Part shown: one piece after another, positions 1 through 9,201 of the stretch
Numbering within the stretch: the stretch's first letter is position 1
How the letters are laid out: each line of letters begins with the position of its first letter
Assembly (NCBI RefSeq): GCF_014639315.1
Contig: NZ_BMFY01000015.1
Span: 1-64,000, forward strand
Direction: 5' to 3'
Source of the DNA: Sediminivirga luteola
GTDB taxonomy: Bacteria; Actinomycetota; Actinomycetes; Actinomycetales; Brevibacteriaceae
Length of the DNA: 64,000 nt
Position numbers and translations under genes: made by a program
The notes under the pieces: model-generated
What the model was told of the DNA's origin: nothing
Databases searched by the model: none
The model's input: only the letters and a program-made list of their open reading frames with translations

Positions 1-38
1 CACTCTAGGGGGTGTGGGAGAGTAAGACGCTGCCGCAA
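1..38 (+). rRNA. rrf: 5S rRNA, 3' end only (partial)
   Basis: The first bases, including GTGTGGGAGAGTAAGACGC, match the 3' strand of actinobacterial 5S rRNA, which normally reads GGTGTGGGAGAGTAGGAC followed by a short stem-closing segment. The rest of the gene, and presumably the 16S and 23S genes, lies left of the window. An intrinsic terminator follows at once, as expected for the end of an rrn operon. The exact 3' end is uncertain by a few bases. Confidence 0.75.
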
Positions 39-46
39 TTCTTGTT

Positions 47-84
47 GGGGGGTCTGCCTGTGTGGGTGGGCCCCCCTTTTTTTT
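47..84 (+). terminator. Intrinsic terminator of the rRNA operon
   Basis: A 12-bp hairpin forms between 47-58 (GGGGGGTCTGCC) and 65-76 (GGTGGGCCCCCC) around a 6-nt loop. Nine pairs are Watson-Crick and three are G-T wobbles. The stem is followed directly by eight T residues (77-84). It lies just after the 5S end, so it should stop rRNA transcription. Confidence 0.85.
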
Positions 85-295
85 GGTTTGTGTGTGGGTG
101 TGTGGTGGGGGTTTCTGTCATTGGCCATCGTGGTGCTGGATGAGGGGGTAGGTCTGCCCCTTCGCCGCCTGCGACCTCGCGGGTGTTGTCCACAGCACGG
201 ATCAGCGGCAGCGGTAGTTCGCTATGATGGAGCCTCGTCCTGCCAGCCGACCGCGGCAGTGACAGCTTGAGAATCCAAACTTTATAGGGAGTGCC

Positions 296-1269
296 GTGAC
301 CGAGCCCGAATCCGACCGCCCGCGCGACCGCCGGGAGGACCGCGCCCCCGGAGCGCGTCGCCCGGGTGGCTCAGGCGGTTCTCCCGGACCGGTCGCGGTA
401 ACGCTGAGCAACGATACGGCCGTGATGCACCGCGTGACCGCGGCGACAGCTCGGCGCGCGGTGGTAACCGCCAAGCTCCGCGCGATCGCTGGGACGGCTC
501 AACCCCTGACTCTCGTGCAGGCAACCGGGATGAATCGCGCGACCGGAGGGATGGAGCACCGCGAGACCGCGGTGGCAGTTCTTCCCGCGGTCCCCGCGAC
601 AGCCAGGGCCGACCGCAGCGTCGCAACGATGGCAATTCCTGGCAAGGGAAGCCCGCAGGCAAGGCCTGGGACCGCGACGGCGATCGTCCGCAGCGTGGGA
701 ACAGGGAGAACACCGGCCGTACCGGTGCCGGCTACGATCGGCGCGACGGTTCGTCTCGTGGTATTCGAGACGGCTACTCCGGCTACGATCGTGACGACCG
801 CCGGGGCGATGGCCCCCGAGGCCGCTCGGATCGGGGAACCGGACAACAGCGTGAGTACCGCACCGGCGGGCCGGCCCGGGGGAGCGGCGGCGAAGCCGCG
901 CCCCGTAGGGGCGAAGACCGTCGCGAGACGCGGGGGCGCTGGGACAGCGGTACGGGACGTCGCGACGACCAGAACCGGCGCGGCGGTAGCGACAACAACG
1001 GCCGGCAGGAAGGGCGACAGCCCTCGTCTCGCGGCGACCAGCGTTTCCGGGAGTCCGGTCCGGCGCGCGGTGGACGCCCGGCGTCCCGCGGCGACCAGTC
1101 GTTCCGGGGATCCGGCCAGGCACCCGACGGACGCTCCGGCGCGAGCCGCGGTGATCGACGCCCCGGCCAGGACCGCAGGGACTCCAGCCGGCAGAGCGGG
1201 CAAAGGCCAGTCGGCGGCTCCGGCGCGCCGCGGACGCCTCAGCCTGGCCGGCGACGGTACGAGCCGCCG
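296..1269 (+). other. Low-complexity Arg/Gly/Asp-rich N-terminal coding region of the TPR-like gene, with an apparent frameshift
   Basis: A GTG at 296 with AGGGAG just upstream opens a frame whose first ~30 residues are Arg/Gly/Ser-rich (MTEPESDRPRDRREDR). Near 385-395 the plausible coding frame changes by -1. From about 391 to 1270 the frame that runs straight into the conserved downstream gene is rich in SRGDQ, RDRRD and RGG-like repeats. That frame is open from 271 to 2004 but has no ATG, GTG or TTG before 1270. One missing base near CCGGACCGGTCG (384-395) would join the two parts into one protein of about 570 residues. A -10-like TATGAT lies at 223-228. The alternatives are a sequencing indel, a genuine mutation with initiation at 1270, or programmed -1 frameshifting. 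Confidence 0.55.
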
Positions 1270-2004
1270 GTGCCGGAAGACATCACCGGACGCGAGCTCA
1301 GCGGCGCTGTGAAAGCGGAACTCAGGGCGCTGTCCAAGGACAATGCGGAGCACGTCTCGCGCCACCTGGCCGCCGCGGGCCTGTTCATGGAATCCGATCC
1401 GGAACTGGCATTCGCCCACGCGGAGACCGCGGTGCGCTCGGCCGGCCGGGTAGGGGCCGTCCGCGAGGCGCTTGGCCTGACCGCCTACGCCCTGGAGCGC
1501 TACGAACTGGCCGGACGCGAGCTGCGCACGCATCGGCGGATCACCGGCAGAGACGACCACCTTCCGGTGATCGCCGACTGCGAGCGGGGACGCGGCCGCC
1601 CGGAAAAGGCCCTCGAACTCTACGAGGAAAGCCGCGAACTCCAGCTCACCCCCGCAGTGCGCACCGAGCTGACGATCGTCGCCGCCGGCGCGCACATGGA
1701 CAGCGGCGACACCGCCTCCGCGCGGCGCCTGCTGGAGCGCGAGGATTTCCGTCAGCCCGCATCCCCGGCGCTCGTGCGGTTGCTCTCCGCCTACGCCGAC
1801 GTACTGGAGGCTGAGGGAGACCCGGACGCCGGACGCTGGGAGGAACTGGCCCGTCGCACCGCCGGCGCCATCGGTACGCAGTACGGAGACGACGTCGACC
1901 CCAATGAGGACATCGAGTTCCTCGAGGTCGAGGAAGAGCTCCAGGAGAACGCGGAGGACGACGACGAAGCGGCAGGCGAGGCGGGGAGCGGCGATGCTCG
2001 CTGA
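1270..2004 (+). CDS. TPR-like helical-repeat protein (Rv1691-type), conserved part
   Basis: This is the conserved C-terminal part of a hypothetical protein found upstream of the HAD-tlyA-nadK cluster in actinobacteria. GTG 1270 is the first start codon in this frame, but the frame is open far upstream and the true N-terminus is probably at 296 (see that entry). Residues ~15-200 are Ala/Leu/Arg-rich amphipathic helices of tetratricopeptide type (HAETAVRSAGRVGAVREALG, ALERYELAGRELRTHR). The last ~35 residues are highly acidic (EEELQENAEDDDEAAGE). The protein may act as a scaffold and, with its RGG-like extension, might bind RNA; that is inference. Its stop overlaps the next gene by 11 nt. Confidence 0.7.
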   Translation: MPEDITGRELSGAVKAELRALSKDNAEHVSRHLAAAGLFMESDPELAFAHAETAVRSAGRVGAVREALGLTAYALERYELAGRELRTHRRITGRDDHLPVIADCERGRGRPEKALELYEESRELQLTPAVRTELTIVAAGAHMDSGDTASARRLLEREDFRQPASPALVRLLSAYADVLEAEGDPDAGRWEELARRTAGAIGTQYGDDVDPNEDIEFLEVEEELQENAEDDDEAAGEAGSGDAR

Positions 2005-3181
2005 GCGGTACGACGCGCTGCTTTTCGACCTCGACGGCGTCGTGTACACCGGACCGGATCCGGTACCCGGTGCGGTGAAATCGATCACTGCGCTGCGGGA
2101 GCTGCGGCCGGTGCGGTACGTCACCAACAACGCCTCCCGCACACCGGAGCAGGTCAGCGATCAGATCTCCGCCCTCGGCGTCCCCTGCACCTCTGCCGAG
2201 GTGACGAGCTCCGCGCACGCCGTCGCCGAGCTGCTGCGTACCCGCTACCCGGCCGGCACCCCTGTCCTCACGGTCGGCGGCAAAGGACTGCTCACTGCCC
2301 TGCGCGAGCGGGAGCTCGAACCGGTCGGCACCCTTGACGAGGGCCCTGCGGCGGCGGTACAGGGCTTCGACCCGGAGGTGAGCTGGCGCCGCCTGGCCGA
2401 GCTCGCCGCCGCGGTCCACTCCGGGATCCCCTGGTACGCCTCGAACCTGGACCTGACCATCCCCACCGACCGCGGCATCATGCCGGGCAACGGCTCCCTC
2501 GCCGCCGCGGTCACCAACGCCACCGGCCGGCAGCCGGAGTCCGCGGGAAAGCCGGAGCCGGCGATCTTCCGCACCGCCCTCCAGGACACCGGCGGCAGCA
2601 CCGCACTCGTCATCGGAGACCGTCTCGACACGGACATCCTGGGCGGGAACCGCGCCGGAATGGACACCGCGCTCGTGCTCACCGGCGTGCACGGCCTGGC
2701 GGACGCGCTCTACGCGCCGGAGGCCCAGCGGCCCCGGTACATCCTGCGCTCGCTGCGGGATCTGCAGGAGGACCTGGACCAGCGCATCGACCAGGCGTAC
2801 GCCGGAATGACGGTCGCAGACGGCGCACTGCGGATGCAGGACGCGGCCTCCGGTGCCGGTGCCGGTGCCGACGCAGCTCCGGCACCCGGCGGAACCCCCG
2901 GGGCAGTGGTGCCGGGCCATGCCCGCGAGGTTACCGCCGCCGTGGGGAACTCGGCCGGGACCACCGGCCGCGCAGCCGTCGCCGGCAGTTCCTCCGGGAC
3001 GCTTGCCGGGAACGTCACCCCCGAGAGCGCCACCGGCGCTCCCGCCCTCGCGGACAGCCCCGGGCTCGCGGACCGTCCCGACGCCGCAGTCCTGACCGCC
3101 GCGCTGCGCCGGTGCTGGGAGGCACTGGACGCCGGTGTCGCGATCGACGAGAGCCCCCTGCCCGGGAGCTGGCCGCGATGA
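1994..3181 (+). CDS. HAD-superfamily hydrolase, NagD-like (subfamily IIA)
   Basis: A 395-residue predicted cytoplasmic phosphatase. HAD motif I is LFDLDGVVYTG at residues ~11-21, with the nucleophilic Asp and the acid/base Asp. Motif II is YVTNNAS, the Lys region is KPEPAIF, and motif IV is GDRLDTDILGGNRAG. The IIA cap domain lies between motifs II and III. ATG 1994 is chosen because the HAD motif begins ten residues later. After ~residue 265 comes an Ala/Gly/Pro-rich tail of over 100 residues, longer than usual for NagD proteins and rich in short repeats such as GAGAGA. The substrate is unknown. The gene overlaps its neighbours on both sides (ATGA with the next gene), indicating one operon. 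Confidence 0.85.
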   Translation: MLAERYDALLFDLDGVVYTGPDPVPGAVKSITALRELRPVRYVTNNASRTPEQVSDQISALGVPCTSAEVTSSAHAVAELLRTRYPAGTPVLTVGGKGLLTALRERELEPVGTLDEGPAAAVQGFDPEVSWRRLAELAAAVHSGIPWYASNLDLTIPTDRGIMPGNGSLAAAVTNATGRQPESAGKPEPAIFRTALQDTGGSTALVIGDRLDTDILGGNRAGMDTALVLTGVHGLADALYAPEAQRPRYILRSLRDLQEDLDQRIDQAYAGMTVADGALRMQDAASGAGAGADAAPAPGGTPGAVVPGHAREVTAAVGNSAGTTGRAAVAGSSSGTLAGNVTPESATGAPALADSPGLADRPDAAVLTAALRRCWEALDAGVAIDESPLPGSWPR

Positions 3182-3381
3182 GCACCTCAGCCCCGAAGCC
3201 CGGACCCCGGCCAGGCGCGGCGGATCTCGACGAGGAGGCCTACGCCGCCCGGATCGCGCAGCTGCGCGCGATCCTGGACGAAGGCGAAGCCGATCCGGAG
3301 GCACTGGCTGCCGCCGCGGAGCAGCTGGCCGCGCTGCTGAGCGGACTCGACGCCGAACTGGGGGAGCAACCGGGATCGTGA
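3178..3381 (+). CDS. Small conserved hypothetical protein (Rv1693-like)
   Basis: A 67-residue acidic, Ala/Leu/Glu-rich protein with no recognised domain. It lies between the HAD hydrolase and tlyA, where a small gene sits in many actinobacteria (Rv1693 position). ATG 3178 overlaps the HAD stop in an ATGA, and its own TGA overlaps the tlyA start, so all three should be translationally coupled. The central part (EEAYAARIAQLRAILDEG) is predicted helical and could form a short coiled coil. The function is unknown; position and coupling are the main support. Confidence 0.7.
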   Translation: MSTSAPKPGPRPGAADLDEEAYAARIAQLRAILDEGEADPEALAAAAEQLAALLSGLDAELGEQPGS

Positions 3382-4235
3382 TGCGTCTGGACCGTGCCCT
3401 CGTCGACCGCAGACTCGCGGAATCCCGGACACGCGCGGCCCGGCTCATCGCGGACGGCCAGGTCAAGGTGGACGGCGTCACCGTCACCAAGACCGCTCAT
3501 CCGGTCGGCACGGGCTCCCGCATCGAGCTCAGCGCCACCGACCGCTACGTCGCCCGCTCCGCCCACAAGCTCGCCGGCGCGCTACGGGATATGGGCCTGT
3601 TCTCGCGGATCGCCGGCCGTCGCTGCCTGGACGCCGGCGCCTCCACCGGAGGCTTCACCCAGGTGCTGCTGGAGCACGGCGCCGCCCGCGTCGAAGCCGT
3701 CGACGTCGGGCACGGCCAGCTCCACCCGCGCATCGCCGCCAGGCCCGAAGTGAGCAACCGCGAGGGCACCACCGTGCGCGGTCTCGCACCAGAAGACATC
3801 GGCGGCCCGGTCGACCTCACGGTCGCGGACCTGTCCTTCATCTCCCTGGAACTCGTGCTGCCCTCGCTGGCGGCCTGCACCCGGCCCGGCGGCTGGCTCC
3901 TGCTGATGGTCAAACCGCAGTTCGAACTCCAGCGCGCCGACCTCGACTCCCACGGCGTGGTGACCGACCCGGGCGCCCGTGCCCGCGCTCTCACCCGGGT
4001 GCTCCATGCCGCCGCCGGGAGCGGGCTCCAGGTCTCGGGCGCGGCGGCGTCGCGGCTGCCGGGACCGAGCGGGAACCTGGAGTACTTCCTGTTCTGTGAC
4101 AGAGTGGAGGAGGACCGGGACCCCGATCCCCGGGTACGGTCCTTCATCGGGCAGATCGCCGCCGGGCACGGCGCCCCCGCGGTGGTGGAACCCGTGCGGC
4201 CCGCGGCCGCACCGCGCAGTGAGGAGGGTACATGA
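3381..4235 (+). CDS. tlyA: TlyA, 16S/23S rRNA 2'-O-methyltransferase
   Basis: A 284-residue S-adenosylmethionine-dependent methyltransferase. In mycobacteria TlyA 2'-O-methylates C1409 of 16S and C1920 of 23S rRNA and conditions capreomycin sensitivity. An N-terminal S4 RNA-binding domain (RLDRALVDRRLAESRTRAAR, residues ~2-60) precedes an FtsJ/RrmJ fold. The SAM loop is DAGASTGGFTQVLLEHG and the catalytic region includes VADLSFISLELVLP and LLMVKPQFE. ATG 3381 is used; GTG 3378 directly before it is equally possible. The gene overlaps the small gene upstream and nadK downstream (ATGA at 4232). Confidence 0.93.
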   Translation: MRLDRALVDRRLAESRTRAARLIADGQVKVDGVTVTKTAHPVGTGSRIELSATDRYVARSAHKLAGALRDMGLFSRIAGRRCLDAGASTGGFTQVLLEHGAARVEAVDVGHGQLHPRIAARPEVSNREGTTVRGLAPEDIGGPVDLTVADLSFISLELVLPSLAACTRPGGWLLLMVKPQFELQRADLDSHGVVTDPGARARALTRVLHAAAGSGLQVSGAAASRLPGPSGNLEYFLFCDRVEEDRDPDPRVRSFIGQIAAGHGAPAVVEPVRPAAAPRSEEGT

Positions 4236-5158
4236 GCAGGCAGGTCATGGTCGTGCTGCACACCGGACGCGACGATGCCCTTGAGGCTGCGCTGTCGGTA
4301 TGCCGTGCCCTCGCCCAGGACGGCATCGTGCCCGTCCTGCTGGAGCCCGATGCCGCCCGGTTGCGCGCGCACGCCTCCACCCGGCCGCTGCCGCCGCTGC
4401 GGGTGGTCGCCGATGCCGAACTCGCGCAGGTGCGGGACGGCATCGAGATCGCCATCGTGCTCGGCGGCGACGGGACGATCCTGCGCTCCGCCGAACTGTT
4501 CTACGGCACCGGCGTGCCCATCCTCGGTGTCAACCTCGGTCACGTCGGCTTCCTGGCCGAAAGCGAACGCGAGGACCTGGACCTCGCGGTGCACCGCGTC
4601 GCCGACCGCGACTACGACGTCGAGGAGCGCATGGCCATCGAGGTCACCGCCCACGCCGACGGCGAGGAGATCGGCCGCACCTGGGCGCTCAACGAGGCCA
4701 CCGTGGAGAAGAGCGAGCGCGAGCGCATGATCGAGGTCGTGCTGGGCATCGACGACCGGCCGATCTCCGGCTTCGGCGGCGACGGCGTCATCCTGGCCAC
4801 GCCGACCGGTTCGACCGCCTACGCCTTCTCGGCCGGGGGGCCCGTCGTCTGGCCGGAAGTGGAGGCCCTGCTCGTGGTGCCGCTGAGCGCGCACGCGCTC
4901 TTCGCCAGGCCCCTCGTGGTCTCGCCCGACTCGGTGCTCACCGTGGACGTGATCCACGCGCCCTCCGGCACCGGCGGAGTGCTGTGGTGCGATGGCCGCC
5001 GCGCCTTCGAAGTTCCCATCGGCACCCGCATCACCGCTCGCCGCTCCGCCACCCCGGTGCGGCTGGCCAGGCTGGCCCGAGGTCCGTTCGCGGACCGTCT
5101 CGTCGCGAAGTTCAAGCTGCCCGTGGCCGGGTGGCGCAGTCAGGCGGAGCAGGCATGA
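4232..5158 (+). CDS. nadK: NAD kinase
   Basis: A 308-residue cytoplasmic enzyme that phosphorylates NAD with ATP or polyphosphate to give NADP. The family signatures are VLGGDGTILR (GGDGT at ~78-82), NLGHVGFLAE, the conserved NE of LNEATVEK, and TPTGSTAYAFSAGGP. The length is normal. It starts four bases before the tlyA stop and ends overlapping recN (ATGA), the conserved actinobacterial tlyA-nadK-recN order. Confidence 0.96.
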   Translation: MSRQVMVVLHTGRDDALEAALSVCRALAQDGIVPVLLEPDAARLRAHASTRPLPPLRVVADAELAQVRDGIEIAIVLGGDGTILRSAELFYGTGVPILGVNLGHVGFLAESEREDLDLAVHRVADRDYDVEERMAIEVTAHADGEEIGRTWALNEATVEKSERERMIEVVLGIDDRPISGFGGDGVILATPTGSTAYAFSAGGPVVWPEVEALLVVPLSAHALFARPLVVSPDSVLTVDVIHAPSGTGGVLWCDGRRAFEVPIGTRITARRSATPVRLARLARGPFADRLVAKFKLPVAGWRSQAEQA

Positions 5159-6873
5159 TCGAACGACTCAAGATCGACGACCTGGGCGTCATCTCCTCCG
5201 CGGAGGTGGAGTTCGGGCCCGGGCTGAGCGTCGTCACCGGAGAGACCGGCGCCGGCAAGACGATGGTGGTGACCGCGCTGGGCCTCCTGCTGGGGGCCCG
5301 GGCCGACTCCGGGCGGGTACGCGCCGGAGCCGACCGCGCCGTGGTGGAGGGGGACTTCGCACTCCCGGAGCCGCTGGCCGCAAGACTCGGGGACCGCGTC
5401 CGCGAAGCAGGCGGGGACCTCGACGGCGAGGTGCTGACCCTGGCGCGGATCCTCTCGGAGAAGGGCCGTTCCCGTGCCGTCGCCGGCGGCCGCACCGTGC
5501 CCAACGGCGTCCTGGGGGAACTCGGGGAGCACCTGGTCAGCGTGCACGGCCAGACGGAACAGCTGACGCTTCGCCAGCCGGCCGCCCAGCGGGCGCTGCT
5601 GGACCGCTTCGGCGGGCAGCCGCTGGCGCGGGCGCTGGACCGCTACCAGGATGCCTACGCCGCATGGAAGGACAGCGCCGCGACCCTCGCCGAGCTGACC
5701 GCCTCGGAATCGGAGCGCCACGAGCGCATCGCGCAGCTGCGCCGTGCGCTGGAGGAGATCGCGGAGGTGCGCCCGGAACCTGGTGAGGACGTCGCGCTGG
5801 CGAACCTCTCCCAGCGGCTCGGCGCGCACGAGGAACTCCGGCAGGCCGCCCAGCTGGCCCATGACGCGCTGGCCGGCGGCGATGCCGAAGAGACCCCGTG
5901 CGCCGTCGACCTGGTCGAGCAGGCCCGCCGTGCCGTCGACGCGGCTGCCTCTTCCGACAGCACCCTGACCGCGCATCAGGAGACGCTGGCGGACCTGTCC
6001 TACCGGCTCGCCGACGCCGCCCAGGAACTCTCCGGGTACCTCAGCGACCTCGGTGAGGCGGGCGAGGCCGATATCGAGCAGATCGAGGGCCGGCGCGCGC
6101 GGCTGGCATCCCTGCGGGTCTACGGAGAGACCGCCGATGAGGTGCTCGCCTATGAGGAGCGTGCCGCCGCGGAACTGCTGCGGTTGGAGAACGACGACGC
6201 TTCCCTGGAAGGCCTGGCCGCCCGCACCGAGGAACTCGCCGCCGCGCTCGCCGAGGCCGGCGCGGTGCTGCGCGCGGAGCGGGAACGCGCCGCCGCCGCC
6301 CTGGAAGAGGACGTCGCGGTGGAGCTGGCCGCCCTGGCAATGCCCGGCGCTCGCCTGTCGGTGCAGCTCGACGAGCCCGGCGAACCGGGACCGCACGGCA
6401 CCGAAGGCGTGCGCATCCGGCTGCAGCAGCACGCCGGCGCCCAGCCGCAGGACATCGCCAAGACCGCCTCCGGCGGCGAGCTGTCCCGCGTCATGCTCGC
6501 CCTCGAGGTCGTCATCGGCGAAGTGGACCCCGTCCCCACCTTCGTGTTCGACGAGGTCGACGCCGGTGTGGGGGGCCGCGCCGCGGTGGAGATCGGCCGC
6601 CGCCTGGCCCGGCTGGCCCGCCACTCCCAGGTACTCGTCGTCACGCATCTGCCTCAGGTCGCGGCCTGGGCGGACGCGCACATCAACGTGGTCAAAGCGA
6701 CAGGGGAGGAAACCGGCCACAACGCGCCGATCTCCGGGGTCGAACGCCTCGACGACGCCCAGCGCGCAGCCGAGCTGGCCCGGATGCTCGCCGGACAGGA
6801 CGAATCCGAGGTGGCCCTGGCACATGCTCGCGAGCTCATCGCCTCGGCCCGGGAGGAGATGTCGTCCTGGTGA
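5155..6873 (+). CDS. recN: DNA repair protein RecN
   Basis: A 572-residue SMC-like ATPase that acts at DNA double-strand breaks. The Walker A motif TGETGAGKT is at ~residues 28-36, after the typical N-terminus MIERLKIDDLGVI. The centre is a long Ala/Glu/Arg-rich coiled coil. The C-terminal half carries the ABC signature ASGGELSRVMLALE, Walker B (FVFDEVDAGVGG) and the switch His in VVTHLPQVA. ATG 5155 overlaps the nadK stop. A 23-nt gap separates it from steA. Confidence 0.95.
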   Translation: MIERLKIDDLGVISSAEVEFGPGLSVVTGETGAGKTMVVTALGLLLGARADSGRVRAGADRAVVEGDFALPEPLAARLGDRVREAGGDLDGEVLTLARILSEKGRSRAVAGGRTVPNGVLGELGEHLVSVHGQTEQLTLRQPAAQRALLDRFGGQPLARALDRYQDAYAAWKDSAATLAELTASESERHERIAQLRRALEEIAEVRPEPGEDVALANLSQRLGAHEELRQAAQLAHDALAGGDAEETPCAVDLVEQARRAVDAAASSDSTLTAHQETLADLSYRLADAAQELSGYLSDLGEAGEADIEQIEGRRARLASLRVYGETADEVLAYEERAAAELLRLENDDASLEGLAARTEELAAALAEAGAVLRAERERAAAALEEDVAVELAALAMPGARLSVQLDEPGEPGPHGTEGVRIRLQQHAGAQPQDIAKTASGGELSRVMLALEVVIGEVDPVPTFVFDEVDAGVGGRAAVEIGRRLARLARHSQVLVVTHLPQVAAWADAHINVVKATGEETGHNAPISGVERLDDAQRAAELARMLAGQDESEVALAHARELIASAREEMSSW

Positions 6874-6896
6874 AGGCCGTGCGAAGATAGGGCATT

Positions 6897-8153
6897 ATGA
6901 AGCTGCGCAAGGCCCGTAAACCGGGGGACAGGAACTCCGCGATCCCGGAGACCTCCGACTCCCTCGCCCGCCTGGACCGGCGCACGAAGGACCTCACCAA
7001 GCGGCTGCAGCCCGGCGAGATCGCCATCATCGACCACGAGGACATCGACCGCGTCTCCGCCGAGGCCCTCGTCGAGTGCCGGCCGGCGGCCGTCGTCAAC
7101 GCCGCCAAGTCCATCTCCGGCCGCTACCCGAACCTGGGCCCGGGGATCCTCCTGGACGGCGGCATCCCGCTGATCGACGATGCCGGGGGCCAGCTGTTCG
7201 AGCGGATCACCGAGGGCGACCGGATCCGCGTCGAAGGCGGCCGGGTGCTCCGCGGCGACGAGGAGATCGCCGCCGGGGTCCTGCAGACGAGGGAAAGCAT
7301 CGACGCCGATATGGCCACCGCCGAGGCCGGCATGGACGATGCTCTGGTCTCCTTCGTGGAGAACACCATCGAGTACGTCCGCAAGGACTCCGACCTCCTG
7401 CTGGGCAAGGTGGGCGTGCCGCACGTCCGCACGGACTTCACCGGGCGCCAGGCGCTCATCGTGGTGCGCGGCTACCACTACAAAGAGGACCTGGCGATGC
7501 TCCGGCCGTATATCCGCGAGTACCGGCCCATCCTGATCGGCGTGGACGGCGGGGCCGATGCGATCCTGGAGGCCGGCTACCAGCCCGACATGATCGTCGG
7601 CGATATGGACTCCGTCTCCGACACCGCCCTGACCTCCGGCGCCGAGCTCGTCGTGCACGCCTACCGCGACGGCCGCGCCCCCGGCGTCGAGCGCCTGCAC
7701 GATCTGGGGCTCGAATGCGTGCTCTTCCCGGCCTCAGGCACCAGCGAGGACATCGCGATGCTGCTCGCCGACGACAAGGGCGCCAGCCTGATCGTCGCGG
7801 TGGGCACCCACGACACCCTCATCGAGTTCCTCGACAAGGGCCGCAAGGGCATGGCGTCCACCTTCCTGACCCGGCTGCGCGTCGGCTCGAAGCTCGTGGA
7901 CGCCAAGGGCGTGTCCCGGCTCTACCGCCAGCGGATCTCCAGCCTTCAGCTGGCCCTGCTGGTGGTAGCCGGATTCGTCGCGCTCTCCGCGGCCGTCACC
8001 GCGACCCCCGGCGGGCAGACCCTGCTGGGCCTCATCGGCGCGAACTTCGACGGCTTCTTCCAATGGCTCCGCGGCCTGTTCGACTCGACCCCGCCGACCG
8101 CCGCGGACCTCGGCATCGTCTCCCCGCTACTGAAGGACTCCCTCACGCCGTGA
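6897..8153 (+). CDS. steA: SteA-like cell-separation protein (Rv1697 family)
   Basis: A 418-residue protein of the family described in Corynebacterium glutamicum as SteA, which works with SteB in daughter-cell separation by influencing peptidoglycan hydrolase activation. The family core includes GEIAIIDHEDIDRVSAEAL, NAAKSISGRYPNLGP, LIGVDGGADAILEAG and IVGDMDSVSD; the last resembles the thiamin-pyrophosphokinase-like fold. A hydrophobic segment near residues ~345-368 (LQLALLVVAGFVALSAAV) should anchor it in the membrane. It is followed with a 4-nt overlap by its partner steB. It has no obvious Shine-Dalgarno. Confidence 0.87.
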   Translation: MKLRKARKPGDRNSAIPETSDSLARLDRRTKDLTKRLQPGEIAIIDHEDIDRVSAEALVECRPAAVVNAAKSISGRYPNLGPGILLDGGIPLIDDAGGQLFERITEGDRIRVEGGRVLRGDEEIAAGVLQTRESIDADMATAEAGMDDALVSFVENTIEYVRKDSDLLLGKVGVPHVRTDFTGRQALIVVRGYHYKEDLAMLRPYIREYRPILIGVDGGADAILEAGYQPDMIVGDMDSVSDTALTSGAELVVHAYRDGRAPGVERLHDLGLECVLFPASGTSEDIAMLLADDKGASLIVAVGTHDTLIEFLDKGRKGMASTFLTRLRVGSKLVDAKGVSRLYRQRISSLQLALLVVAGFVALSAAVTATPGGQTLLGLIGANFDGFFQWLRGLFDSTPPTAADLGIVSPLLKDSLTP

Positions 8154-9199
8154 TCGACTTCCGTTACCACCTGGTCTCCCTCATCTCCGTGTTCCTGGCG
8201 CTGGCGATCGGGATCATCCTGGGCGCCGGCCCCTTAAGGGAACCCATCGGGGAGTCGCTGACTCAGCAGGTCGAGTCGCTGCGCGAGGACCGGGACCAGC
8301 TCCGCCAGCAGGCGCAGGCCGCCGAAGCGCTCAGCGAAGCCCAGGGCGCCTTCGTCGAGCAGAGCGCGCCCCGGCTGCTGCGCGACTCCCTGAACGATGT
8401 GCCCGTCGTAGTGATCGGTCTGCCCAGCGCCGATGACGAGGTGCTCGCCGGTCTTCAGACCCGGCTGGGCGAGGCCGGCGCCGGACCAGTCACCACCGTG
8501 ACGCTCGCCGAGGACTTCCTGGACGCCCAGGCGGACGACGCCCGCGCCGCGCTCGACGAGATCGACCCCGGTCTGCCACAGGACACCGCCGGCCTGCTGG
8601 AGGCACTCGCCCGCGGGGTCTCGCCGGCCGCGCAGAGCGGCTCCGGCAGCGACGGCGAGAACGCGGCAGAGGACGGCGACGGCGCGCCCGAATCCGGCGA
8701 GCCCGGTGCGCCGGAGGACTACCTGCAGGCGCTCGTCGACGCCGGGCTGATCGGGACCAGCGAGAACGCCGCACCCGACGCGCGGCTGGCCATCGTGGTC
8801 GGCCGGGACCACAGCGCGGTCCAGCCCGCGCCAGCGGAAGAGACGCAGACGGCCGGCCCCACAGAGGAGAGCGACCCCCTGCAGACCGTGGACAGCGGCG
8901 CGACCGAGGCGTTCACCGGTTTCGCCCACTCACTGGAGAACAGGATGGACGGCGTCGTCGTCGCCGGTGACGGGCTCTCCGCCACCGAGGGGCTGGTGGC
9001 CGCGCTGCGCGCCGAGGAACCGGCGCTGTCCACCGTTGACGGCATCGTCAGCCCCGCCGGCCAGGTCATCGCCGTGCTCGCCGGTGCCGAACAGCTCGAC
9101 GGAGGCCGCGGCGACTACGGCTTCACCGCCGATGAGCTCCTCCCGCCCGAGCCCCGCACCGCGGGCGGGAACGACCAGCAGGACGACCAGGAAGGCTGA
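8150..9199 (+). CDS. steB: SteB/MctB-like membrane protein (Rv1698 family)
   Basis: A 349-residue protein of the family annotated as copper transporter MctB in mycobacteria and as SteB, the SteA partner, in corynebacteria. An N-terminal membrane helix (LVSLISVFLALAIGIILGAG, residues ~7-27) precedes a coiled coil (ESLTQQVESLREDRDQLRQQ) and a large extracytoplasmic domain. That domain contains an acidic low-complexity stretch (residues ~160-190). The start is GTG 8150 in a GTGA overlap with steA, followed directly by the family N-terminus (V)IDFRYHLVSL. The copper role seems less certain here than the SteAB role, given the adjacency. Confidence 0.85.
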   Translation: MIDFRYHLVSLISVFLALAIGIILGAGPLREPIGESLTQQVESLREDRDQLRQQAQAAEALSEAQGAFVEQSAPRLLRDSLNDVPVVVIGLPSADDEVLAGLQTRLGEAGAGPVTTVTLAEDFLDAQADDARAALDEIDPGLPQDTAGLLEALARGVSPAAQSGSGSDGENAAEDGDGAPESGEPGAPEDYLQALVDAGLIGTSENAAPDARLAIVVGRDHSAVQPAPAEETQTAGPTEESDPLQTVDSGATEAFTGFAHSLENRMDGVVVAGDGLSATEGLVAALRAEEPALSTVDGIVSPAGQVIAVLAGAEQLDGGRGDYGFTADELLPPEPRTAGGNDQQDDQEG

Positions 9200-9201
9200 T
9201 C

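Noticed and set aside
296-1312. A 338-codon plus-strand frame starting at the same GTG as the TPR-like gene
   Set aside because: Beyond ~390 its product is an Ala/Thr/Val/Pro-rich out-of-frame sequence; the -1 frame has coherent RGG-like repeats and continues into the conserved protein.
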